A stretch of 34,502 nucleotides of DNA from NCBI GenBank assembly GCA_902578505.1, contig CACHDD010000004.1, forward strand, positions 1 through 34,502. Direction: 5' to 3'. This document shows positions 25,330 to 33,436 of this stretch, in pieces. The stretch comes from an uncultured Bacteroidota bacterium (GTDB lineage: Bacteria; Bacteroidota; Bacteroidia; Flavobacteriales; UA16). Position numbers and translations under genes: made by a program. Below the pieces are notes generated by a model. That model saw nothing but the letters and a program-made list of their open reading frames with translations, was not told where the DNA came from and searched no databases. Every line of letters begins with the position of its first letter. Within the stretch, counting starts at the first letter, position 1.

Positions 25330-28152
25330 ATGCCCAAAGATTCGAGCATTAAGTCGGTACTAATAATCGGCAGTGGCCCCATCGTTATCGGCCAAGCATG
25401 TGAATTTGATTATAGTGGATCTCAAGCTTCAAAATCGCTTAGAGAGGAAGGGATAGAGGTTACTCTTATCAATTCAAATCCGGCAACTATTATGACTGAC
25501 CCAGTAATGGCGGATAACGTCTACCTGGAGCCTCTTGAGCCTGAGTCTATAGAGAAGATTCTTGAGAAACATCCTGAGATTGATTCTGTTTTGCCTACGA
25601 TGGGAGGCCAAACAGGCCTAAACCTTTGTATCAAGTGTGACGAACTTGGAATTTGGGAGAGGCACAATGTTAATATGATTGGCGTTGATATCGATGCTAT
25701 TGAGATTACTGAGAACAGAGAGGAGTTCCGCCTTCTAATGGAGAAGATAGGAATACCTATGGCACCACAAGCTGCAGCAAAGAGTTTCCTAGAAGGAAAG
25801 GAAGTAGCCCAAGAGTTTGGCTTTCCACTTTGTGTTAGAGCAAGCTATACTTTAGGAGGTACTGGAGCTGCTATCGTTTACGATCAAGAAGAATTTGAAA
25901 AGAAGCTAACAGACGGCCTACACATTTCACCTATTCATGAGGTGATGATTGACAAGGCACTTCTTGGATGGAAGGAGTACGAGCTTGAGCTTCTCAGAGA
26001 TTCAAACGACAACGTAACTATCGTTTGTTCTATCGAAAATGTGGATCCAATGGGAATCCACACGGGTGATTCTATCACAATCGCTCCCGCATTAACCCTT
26101 TCTGACACTACATTCCAAAAGATGCGTGATATGGCCATTCACATGATGCGCAGTATTGGTGATTTTGCCGGAGGGTGTAACGTTCAATTCGCAGTTTCGC
26201 CTGATGAAAAAGAGGACATCATTGCTATCGAGATTAACCCTCGTGTAAGTCGTTCCTCTGCTCTAGCATCTAAGGCAACTGGATATCCAATTGCTAAGAT
26301 TGCATCTAAGCTAGCAATTGGATACCACCTCGACGAGCTCAAGAATACTATCACTGGAACAACTTCGGCTATGTTCGAGCCAACCCTCGACTACGTTGTT
26401 GTTAAGATTCCTCGATGGAACTTCGATAAATTCAAGGGTGCAGATAGAACACTTGGCCTTCAGATGAAATCAGTGGGTGAGGTAATGGCCATAGGAAGGT
26501 CTTTCCAAGAGGCGTTACAGAAGGCATGCCAATCACTTGAAATTGGAAGAAACGGACTGGGAGCAGATAGTAGGGAGCTCACAGATAAGGACGCCATCAT
26601 GCACAGTTTGAGCAACCCGTCTTGGAATAGGTTGTTCCATATTTACGACGCGTTCAAACTTGGCCTTCCCTTCCACAAGATTCGTCAATCAACCCAAATG
26701 GATCCATGGTTCCTTCGCCAAATCGAAGAGCTAGTTCTATTGGAAAAGGATATTGAAAACGAATCCATTGAATCGATTTCTCGCGAGCTTCTTATGGAAG
26801 CAAAGAGAAAGGGGTATGCTGATAGACAAATAGCTCATCTTTTAAAATGTCTTGAAAGCGAGGTTCACGAAAAGAGACACGCAGAGGGTATTACAAGAGT
26901 ATACAAACTGGTAGATACTTGCGCTGCTGAATTCCCTGCAGTTACTCCTTACTACTACTCTACTTTTGAAGATGAAGAGAATGAAAGTGAGGTTAGCGAC
27001 AAAAAGAAGGTGATCGTTCTAGGCTCAGGGCCAAACCGTATCGGACAAGGGATTGAGTTCGACTATTGTTGTGTACACGGAGTACTTGCGGCTAAGGAAT
27101 GTGGTTATGAGACTATCATGATCAATTGTAACCCTGAAACTGTTTCTACAGATTCAGCTACATCTGATAAGCTTTACTTCGAACCAGTATTCTGGGAGCA
27201 CATTTACGACATCATCCTTCACGAGAAGCCAGAGGGAGTAATCGTTCAGTTAGGAGGTCAAACTGCACTTAAACTTGCAGAAAAGCTAGATCGATACGGA
27301 ATTACAGTAATGGGAACTTCTTACAATGCACTAGACTTAGCTGAGGATAGAGGTCGTTTCTCTTCACTTCTTCGCGATGAAGGAATCCCATATCCAAAAT
27401 TCGGCGTAGTTGAAAATGCAGACCAAGCAGTTGACCTATGTCGCGAACTTGGTTTTCCACTTCTTGTTCGTCCTTCATACGTACTAGGAGGTCAGAAGAT
27501 GAAGATCGTAATCAACGAGGACGAATTGGAAAACCATGTAGTGAGCATCCTCAAGCATATGCCAGAAAACCAAATCCTACTCGACCACTTCTTGGAGGGA
27601 GCTATGGAGTGCGAGGCAGATGCAATTTGCGACGGCGAAGACGTTAGGATTATAGGAATAATGCAACACATTGAGCCAGCAGGAATTCACTCGGGTGATA
27701 GTTACGCATTACTTCCTCCCTACAACTTGGGTGACCTTGTTATGCAACAGGTAAAGGACTACACAAAGAGAATTGCATTAGCTCTAGAAACTAGAGGATT
27801 GATAAATATACAGTTCGCTGTTAAGGATGATACGGTGTATATAATCGAAGCAAACCCACGAGCGTCACGTACTGTGCCGTTCATCTCTAAGGCATATGGA
27901 GTTCCTTATGTAAATCACGCAACCAAAGTAATGTTGGGACAGAAGAAGCTAAGCGAAATGCCTCACTCACCACATCTCGATGGATATGCAGTTAAGATTC
28001 CAGTATTTAGTTACTCGAAGTTCCCAAACGTGAACAAAGAGCTTGGCCCTGAGATGAAATCTACGGGTGAGGGAATCAGATTTATCCCTGATCTAAAGGA
28101 TCCATTCTTCTTGAAGATTTATAGCGAGAGAAACCTATACTTGAGTAAGTAA
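25330..28152 (+). CDS. carB: Carbamoyl-phosphate synthase large subunit without allosteric domain
   Basis: A 940-residue enzyme that makes carbamoyl phosphate for pyrimidine and arginine synthesis from bicarbonate, ammonia (from CarA) and two ATP. The duplicated synthetase halves are complete: first half with IGSGPIVIGQACEFDYSG, TMGGQTGLNL and RASYTLGGTG; second with LGSGPNRIGQGIEFDYCCVH, QLGGQTALKL and RPSYVLGGQ. The ATP-grasp metal site is IEINPRVSRSSALASKATG and its twin IEANPRASRTVPFISKAYG. The protein ends at about the point where E. coli CarB (about 1073 residues) begins its C-terminal MGS-like regulatory domain. A run of ten A's ends in the start codon, a form of A-rich start that suits Shine-Dalgarno-poor Bacteroidetes. 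No carA is in the window. Confidence 0.96.
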   Translation: MPKDSSIKSVLIIGSGPIVIGQACEFDYSGSQASKSLREEGIEVTLINSNPATIMTDPVMADNVYLEPLEPESIEKILEKHPEIDSVLPTMGGQTGLNLCIKCDELGIWERHNVNMIGVDIDAIEITENREEFRLLMEKIGIPMAPQAAAKSFLEGKEVAQEFGFPLCVRASYTLGGTGAAIVYDQEEFEKKLTDGLHISPIHEVMIDKALLGWKEYELELLRDSNDNVTIVCSIENVDPMGIHTGDSITIAPALTLSDTTFQKMRDMAIHMMRSIGDFAGGCNVQFAVSPDEKEDIIAIEINPRVSRSSALASKATGYPIAKIASKLAIGYHLDELKNTITGTTSAMFEPTLDYVVVKIPRWNFDKFKGADRTLGLQMKSVGEVMAIGRSFQEALQKACQSLEIGRNGLGADSRELTDKDAIMHSLSNPSWNRLFHIYDAFKLGLPFHKIRQSTQMDPWFLRQIEELVLLEKDIENESIESISRELLMEAKRKGYADRQIAHLLKCLESEVHEKRHAEGITRVYKLVDTCAAEFPAVTPYYYSTFEDEENESEVSDKKKVIVLGSGPNRIGQGIEFDYCCVHGVLAAKECGYETIMINCNPETVSTDSATSDKLYFEPVFWEHIYDIILHEKPEGVIVQLGGQTALKLAEKLDRYGITVMGTSYNALDLAEDRGRFSSLLRDEGIPYPKFGVVENADQAVDLCRELGFPLLVRPSYVLGGQKMKIVINEDELENHVVSILKHMPENQILLDHFLEGAMECEADAICDGEDVRIIGIMQHIEPAGIHSGDSYALLPPYNLGDLVMQQVKDYTKRIALALETRGLINIQFAVKDDTVYIIEANPRASRTVPFISKAYGVPYVNHATKVMLGQKKLSEMPHSPHLDGYAVKIPVFSYSKFPNVNKELGPEMKSTGEGIRFIPDLKDPFFLKIYSERNLYLSK

Positions 28153-28156
28153 TTGC

Positions 28157-28345
28157 ATGGCTAGGTTTATTTTCTATGCAGTTGTTGCCTGGTTAATTTT
28201 TAGGTGGATGGATATGATCTTTGGACGTAAGTCTAGAAGTAATTCAATGCCACATAGGAGTGAACCACCAAATCATAACAAAAAGAAAAATCCAAATTCC
28301 GATAACATCGGAGACTATGTAGACTTTGAAGAAGTCGATGACTAG
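28157..28345 (+). CDS. DUF4834 small membrane protein
   Basis: A 62-residue protein with one N-terminal membrane segment (FIFYAVVAWLIFRWMDMIF), then a basic, Asn/Pro/Lys-rich linker and an acidic end, NIGDYVDFEEVDD. The end resembles VGEYIDYEEID of DUF4834 proteins in flavobacteria, which often stand next to YfhO-like genes as here. Function unknown. It starts 4 bases after the carB stop, and the YfhO-like gene follows 22 bases later. Confidence 0.75.
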   Translation: MARFIFYAVVAWLIFRWMDMIFGRKSRSNSMPHRSEPPNHNKKKNPNSDNIGDYVDFEEVDD

Positions 28346-28367
28346 CTCGTAGTTATTAACTTGCTCC

Positions 28368-30866
28368 ATGCTCAAAAAAGCCCTACCACACATTTTATCT
28401 ATAGTAGCGTTCTACGCTATTGTTTGTGTTTTTTATTCTCCCATTGTATTAGACGGAAAAAGATTAGTCCAAGGAGATACAGAAAAGTACATTGGTATGT
28501 CTCACGAAACCTTGAGCTATGAGAGCGTTGAAGGGGAGAGGCCAGCTTGGACAGATAGCATGTTTGGAGGAATGCCTACAATTCAAATAACAGGAATTGG
28601 CATCACTACATTTCCAAAAACTGTTTGGGGATTTTTAAGGCTAATAATGTCTCCTGAAATAATGACGCTTTTCCTAGCTATGCTTTCTGCATATGTTTTG
28701 GCATTGTGTCTTAAAGCACCACCATTGGTTGCGTTTATTGCAGGAGCAACATTTGGTTTGGGCTCGATTAATGTCCTCTATTTATCAGCAGGTCACGCTA
28801 CAAAAGTGAAGGCGATTTCTATGATGCCTGGTGTTCTAGCAGGAGTGATTCACGCATTCAGAAACAATATGTGGGGTGGAGCTGCTATCACTGCTTTCTT
28901 CCTATCTATGCACATCCATGCGAATCACTTGCAGATGACATATTATCTGCTATATCTAATTGTCGCAGTAGGAATTTGTGAGCTTATTGCAGCTCAACTT
29001 AAAGGCCAAATCAAATCTTTCGCACTTACTTCAGCCCTATTAATAGGCTCAGCTTTGGTAGCATTAGCACCTTCGCTTCCAGGCCTGAAGATGACAAAAG
29101 ATTATTCTCACTACACGACAAGGGGTGATGCTGTTTTGCAAAACTCAGAAAGATCAGAGGGATTAGATACAGATTACATCTTAGAATACAGCTTTGCGAA
29201 GGCCGAATGGTTAAGTGCAATTGTTCCTGACATTAAAGGAGGTGCAAGCCAACTATACTGGGGAGAACAGAGGTTCTCTGGTGGTGCATTTTATTTTGGA
29301 GCGATAGCGTTTGCTCTTCTTTTGGCCTTTTTATTTGTGGGGAAGGATAGAATGAGGTGGCCCATTATTACGACCTCACTATTGTCAATTCTTTTGTCTT
29401 GGCGGGATGCATCTTTTGTGACTGATTTCTTCCTCGAATACGTTCCTTTATTCAACAAGTTTAGGGATACTAAAATGATGATGGTGCTAATTCAATTAGT
29501 TGTTGTGGTGGGTGTTGCAATGTCGTTGAAGAGGGTTTGGGATGAGGCTGGATCCGGTAGGTGGAAGCCCTGGGTTTATTCTCTTGGAGGTGTAGCTGGA
29601 CTGTTAGCTGTATTCTACATCATACCTGAGACCATTTTCGATTTTACATCTTCTATAAGACAAGATGTCCTCAAAGAACAGTTTCCGATTAACAAGCTTA
29701 TTAGCCTCAGAATTGAAGTGTTTAGAGCTGATACTCTAAGGTCTCTCGCACTAGTAATAGTTGCTACAGCAGCAGTCTTTGTCACGCTCAAGGGTATATT
29801 GAAAAGGGAGATTTCGCTAAGTGTTTTAGCATTAATTATGGTGCTTGATATCTATACGGTTGACACTAGATTCCACAAATCTTTTGATAGTGAGATTAAT
29901 GTGAAATTCCCATATGAAACAAGCGCTCACGACAGAGAAATTCTTGAAATTGAGGCGATGCACATTGATGGATTTGAAGAAAAGTACCGTAAAAATTTGG
30001 GCTTGATAGAGGATGATTTAGGAATAAAAATTAATGATAGAACTGCGTTAGGTAAGTATTTGAGAGCATCAGAAGCTGCAATGTTTAGGACTCTGAATAG
30101 TATGACGCATTTTAGAGTATTGAATTGGGCTAATCCTATGAATGACGCTACAACTTCATTCTACTTTAAGTCAGTTGGAGGTTATCACGGAGCTAAACTC
30201 CGAAGGTATCAAGACTATATCACTCATGTAATTCAACCACAGCTGGACAGATTTGCAAATGCGGTTCAAGTAACTAAAAATATTGAAGGCGCCCTCCCGA
30301 TCTTATCGGGTGTAAGTATCCTCAATACCAAATACATTATCAATGCTGCTCAAAGACAAATTCAAATGCCAAATGCACTTGGGCCAGCGTGGGTGGTGAA
30401 TAATGTGAATTGGGTTAAATCTAATGATGAAGAATTGTTCTCCATTGATGGAACGGAGTTATCTGACGTAGCAATTGTACACGAAGAATTTAGAGATTAT
30501 TTGTCTAATGATTTTGGCACTTCTGATTCAACTTTATCAAGTGTTGAGCTTTTACAATACCATCCTGAAGGAAGTACATACAAAGTAAGCAGCAGCCATG
30601 ATGGATTACTCGTTATGAGTGAAATTTGGTATCCTGAAGGCTGGTCAGCGACAATTGATGGAGTGGATGCAGAGCTTCTTAGAGCCAATTATATTTTACG
30701 AGCCCTTCCAATTTCAGCAGGAGACCATGAGGTGAAATTGGCCTACGAACCTGCTGGGGCCAAAACTGCAGGATTTGTAAGTGGAATAGGTTCATTTTTG
30801 CTAATGGCATTTATTACATTTTCTTGGTTTATGTGCTTTAGAAATTGTAGAATAATGAGGGAATAG
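28368..30866 (+). CDS. YfhO family membrane protein
   Basis: An 832-residue integral membrane protein with about a dozen hydrophobic helices from residue 6 to about 480, then a soluble domain, then a last helix (about 800-825). It begins with a helix and then VLDGKRLVQGDTEKYIGM, and DSMFGGMPTIQIT, features of the YfhO family in Bacteroidetes. YfhO proteins resemble GT-C glycosyltransferases and in other bacteria are tied to lipid or teichoic-acid glycosylation. The donor and acceptor here are unknown. The conserved GDTEK and the loop with WTDSMFGG may be at the active side; this is inference. Confidence 0.82.
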   Translation: MLKKALPHILSIVAFYAIVCVFYSPIVLDGKRLVQGDTEKYIGMSHETLSYESVEGERPAWTDSMFGGMPTIQITGIGITTFPKTVWGFLRLIMSPEIMTLFLAMLSAYVLALCLKAPPLVAFIAGATFGLGSINVLYLSAGHATKVKAISMMPGVLAGVIHAFRNNMWGGAAITAFFLSMHIHANHLQMTYYLLYLIVAVGICELIAAQLKGQIKSFALTSALLIGSALVALAPSLPGLKMTKDYSHYTTRGDAVLQNSERSEGLDTDYILEYSFAKAEWLSAIVPDIKGGASQLYWGEQRFSGGAFYFGAIAFALLLAFLFVGKDRMRWPIITTSLLSILLSWRDASFVTDFFLEYVPLFNKFRDTKMMMVLIQLVVVVGVAMSLKRVWDEAGSGRWKPWVYSLGGVAGLLAVFYIIPETIFDFTSSIRQDVLKEQFPINKLISLRIEVFRADTLRSLALVIVATAAVFVTLKGILKREISLSVLALIMVLDIYTVDTRFHKSFDSEINVKFPYETSAHDREILEIEAMHIDGFEEKYRKNLGLIEDDLGIKINDRTALGKYLRASEAAMFRTLNSMTHFRVLNWANPMNDATTSFYFKSVGGYHGAKLRRYQDYITHVIQPQLDRFANAVQVTKNIEGALPILSGVSILNTKYIINAAQRQIQMPNALGPAWVVNNVNWVKSNDEELFSIDGTELSDVAIVHEEFRDYLSNDFGTSDSTLSSVELLQYHPEGSTYKVSSSHDGLLVMSEIWYPEGWSATIDGVDAELLRANYILRALPISAGDHEVKLAYEPAGAKTAGFVSGIGSFLLMAFITFSWFMCFRNCRIMRE

Positions 30867-30867
30867 T

Positions 30868-32073
30868 TTGGCCATAGAGATTAAAATAGCATCGTCTTCA
30901 GACCAATGGTTAGATAAGGAGTGGCAGGAGTGGGATAAAATGCTCGCTCAAAATCCTTCTGCTTACTTGGATTCTAGGTCGATTAAGGCGTCCCTTGATG
31001 TAGACCAAAGATTTTTGCAAGCCGTTAAGTGGATGGATGAGAGTGGAGAAATTATTGGCATTGCTCAAGTTGAGGACACACATGCTATAAGCCAAACTCA
31101 AGGCAAATTCCTCAAGGCCGACAAGCCCTTCTTCAAGCTAGCCCAAACCTATCTCTACAGAGGCGACGGTATTTTTCAATTCGACATAAGAGTGCTTGGG
31201 ACAGTGCTTTCAAGTGGGGATCACGCATATCGTTTCGCCCCTAGTATTTCGGAGTCTGTAAAATTTAAACTCATACACCAAGCCCTAGATATCCCTAGGA
31301 TAAACGGGTCTAAGCCGCCTAATTCTAAGATGGTAAAGGACCATTATAGTGAGAAGGGTTGGCCTGAGAAAATCGCAGGGAAAAGTTCTTGGCATCGCAA
31401 ATGGATTGATTTAGAATTCGACCCTGTAATGGAAGTTGATCTAAAACCAGAGTGGAAGAAATTTGAAGATTATAGTTCTGCTTTGCGCAAGAAGTCTAGG
31501 ACGAAGGTCAGACGCATACTGAGAGGTTCTGAAGAGCTTACATTAAAAGATTTGTCTCTTCAAGAAGTAGAGGAAAATGCTGACAAACTACACTCGCTGT
31601 ATAAGCAGGTTTACGATAGGGCAGGGTTTACATTAGGCCAACTCCACAAATACGATTTGGTCTCTCTAAAACAACATTGGGGTGATGATTTTCCGGTAAT
31701 TGCTTACTTCTTAGAAGACGAGTTGGTAGGCTTCCAATGTGCCATACTTACTGAGAATACAACTGAAGCATTTTTCGTTGGCTTTCTGCTCGAAGAGAAC
31801 AAACTTCACTTTATGTACCAAAGGATGCTTCTCGAATTTATTAAGCAAGGCATAAATAAGGGATCTTCAAAAATTGCGATGGGAAGAACTGCTTTGGATA
31901 TCAAATCTTCACTTGGAGCTTGCCCTAAAAGATTGGTCTGCCATATGAGTGTAAATAACAGATTAATACACTTTTTAACCAGAGCTGTTGCAATTACCTC
32001 TTCGCCAAAAATCCCACCTCTCAAAAGGGCTTGGGACGATGATAGAGTATCTATCTTTGCCTCTGGAAACTAA
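30868..32073 (+). CDS. FemAB/GNAT-like acyltransferase-type protein
   Basis: A 401-residue soluble protein. The first half has YLDSRSIKASLDVDQRFLQAV and an aromatic, basic middle (KSSWHRKWIDLEFDP). The second half has LRKKSRTKVRRILRG, VIAYFLEDELVGFQCAILTE and ALDIKSSLGACPKRLVCH, which fit the doubled GNAT fold of FemAB and related predicted N-acyltransferases. The substrate is not known. The start is TTG, one base after the YfhO stop, with GAGGG a few bases upstream; the first internal ATG would remove 24 residues. Close spacing suggests an operon with YfhO. Confidence 0.65.
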   Translation: MAIEIKIASSSDQWLDKEWQEWDKMLAQNPSAYLDSRSIKASLDVDQRFLQAVKWMDESGEIIGIAQVEDTHAISQTQGKFLKADKPFFKLAQTYLYRGDGIFQFDIRVLGTVLSSGDHAYRFAPSISESVKFKLIHQALDIPRINGSKPPNSKMVKDHYSEKGWPEKIAGKSSWHRKWIDLEFDPVMEVDLKPEWKKFEDYSSALRKKSRTKVRRILRGSEELTLKDLSLQEVEENADKLHSLYKQVYDRAGFTLGQLHKYDLVSLKQHWGDDFPVIAYFLEDELVGFQCAILTENTTEAFFVGFLLEENKLHFMYQRMLLEFIKQGINKGSSKIAMGRTALDIKSSLGACPKRLVCHMSVNNRLIHFLTRAVAITSSPKIPPLKRAWDDDRVSIFASGN

Positions 32074-32116
32074 GCCTTCTAGTTTGCGAATTATTGCTGA
32101 GATACCACATCCATTA

Positions 32117-32317
32117 ATGAAGATTACCATACTTGGTTGGAATGATAAATTCCAATTGAGGTATGAGCTCGATAGATATGAGCAGATGTTCAAATTCGAT
32201 ATAGACTCAACAACTCTTGAAGCTGTAAAAAAACACGGAGTTCAAATGTCAGAGGATGTTCTTTTGAGGTTCGTAAACATGAGGGAGCAACTTACATCAA
32301 TTTCAAAAAATGAATAA
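32117..32317 (+). CDS. Small hypothetical protein (66 residues)
   Basis: A 66-residue cytoplasmic protein, not recognised. It reads MKITILGWNDKFQLRYELDR at the N-terminus and has charged helical segments after it, with DIDSTTLEAVKKHG and EDVLLRFVNMREQL. The open frame can be extended upstream to 31988, but that part overlaps the end of the preceding gene and has poor composition; the ATG at 32117 is the likely start. It lies 43 bases after the acyltransferase-like gene and overlaps the OmpH-like gene by 8 bases, which supports its being real. Confidence 0.6.
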   Translation: MKITILGWNDKFQLRYELDRYEQMFKFDIDSTTLEAVKKHGVQMSEDVLLRFVNMREQLTSISKNE

Positions 32318-32864
32318 ATCAGTACTAGCTGTTGTAGGGGTTTGGCTTATGGCATTAACCTTCTTACAGTTTAACTCTTCTCCTAAATTCAGTGCTAATT
32401 CTGAAGGCCAAATCATAGCATACGTTCACGGAGATTCTCTCCACAGTGGAATGAATCTAATCACAGAATTGGAGCTTACACTAAAAGAAAACGTAGCAGA
32501 GGTAGATTCAATTTTAAAGGCAGAAGCAGAGCCATTACAAGCTGAAGCCCAAGAATTAATCGCATACGCTAACTCCGGTACTGCCACGGAAGAAGAGATT
32601 CAAATAGCTCAAACAAGAGTTTACGAAATCGAAGAAATTCTGCAGCAAATGCAAGCTGAAGCAGAGCAAAACGTTTTCAATCAAGAGCAAACAATGCAAA
32701 CAACTGTTAGCGCATTTCTTTCAAAAACGATGGAGGAGTACGCAGCTGAAAACAACATTGACCTAATTTTAAATTGGGGGCTAAGCGGAGAGGGAGTTTT
32801 ATATGGAACCGAACCGTATAATGTGACTAACGAAGTACTTGAAAGACTTAATACATCTGAATGA
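32310..32864 (+). CDS. OmpH/Skp-like periplasmic chaperone
   Basis: A 184-residue secreted protein with an N-terminal hydrophobic segment (SVLAVVGVWLMALTFLQF). The mature part matches the OmpH/Skp layout: a short strand IIAYVHGDSL, then a long Glu/Gln/Ala-rich coiled coil (about 50-130), then NIDLILNWGLSGEGVLYGTE, where the family usually has DLVLD or a similar strand. Skp trimers hold unfolded outer-membrane proteins in the periplasm. The leader has no clear cleavage site, so it might stay anchored. It overlaps the DUF4924 gene by 4 bases (ATGA). Confidence 0.82.
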   Translation: MNKSVLAVVGVWLMALTFLQFNSSPKFSANSEGQIIAYVHGDSLHSGMNLITELELTLKENVAEVDSILKAEAEPLQAEAQELIAYANSGTATEEEIQIAQTRVYEIEEILQQMQAEAEQNVFNQEQTMQTTVSAFLSKTMEEYAAENNIDLILNWGLSGEGVLYGTEPYNVTNEVLERLNTSE

Positions 32865-33394
32865 TTTTAGCCGACTCAAAAAAGAAATCTCACATAGTTG
32901 AGTACATTCTATTCCTTTGGCAAATTGAGGATTTGATTAGGGCTGCTCAATTCAATCCCGAGGTATTGGAAAGATGGGCAGAGGATACAGCTAACTCGGA
33001 AGGGAGTGACCCTGAAAGGGAAAAGGAGTGGATTATAGGGCTTGCTACAGACATGCGTTCCCAAGGAAAAATAGAGTCTGGACATATTGCTTCGGTAAGT
33101 GAAACAATGGTGGAATTAGCGCATTTGCACGAAATGCTGTTGGGGCCATTAAATGACAAGAGGTATAGCGAATCCTATGAAGTTGCGGCTCCCTTATTAA
33201 AAGAAATAATTGACAAACAGCCTGGCCCTGCAGGACATCCAGTAGAGCAATTACTTGTAGCACTCTATGGCTTTCTAATGTTAAGGTTGCAAAAGCAATC
33301 TATATCTGCTGAAACCGAATCTGGGTTTGTCGCTTTTAGGAATTGGGCAAATTCCCTTGCTAAAGGACATATTCAAGTTTACTATGGCGGATAA
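32861..33394 (+). CDS. DUF4924 family protein
   Basis: A 177-residue helical cytoplasmic protein. The opening, MILADSKKKSHIVEYILFLW followed by QIEDLIRAAQFN, matches the start of DUF4924 proteins, a Bacteroidetes family with no known function. No catalytic motif is visible. It is the last gene of the plus-strand run and faces the M42 peptidase tail to tail with a 42-base gap that is AT-rich and holds no clear terminator hairpin. Confidence 0.78.
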   Translation: MILADSKKKSHIVEYILFLWQIEDLIRAAQFNPEVLERWAEDTANSEGSDPEREKEWIIGLATDMRSQGKIESGHIASVSETMVELAHLHEMLLGPLNDKRYSESYEVAAPLLKEIIDKQPGPAGHPVEQLLVALYGFLMLRLQKQSISAETESGFVAFRNWANSLAKGHIQVYYGG

Positions 33395-33436
33395 TACACT
33401 TAAAAAATTCATCTCTAGGGACTTCGCTAAACTATA

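Noticed and set aside
28100..28160. Frameshift as the reason for the short CarB
   Set aside because: The stop is followed at once by a good DUF4834 gene and no MGS-domain coding is seen in any frame afterwards.
31988..32116. Upstream extension of the 66-residue gene
   Set aside because: It overlaps the 3' end of the acyltransferase-like gene in another frame and adds sequence with no protein-like pattern; the ATG at 32117 is a better start.
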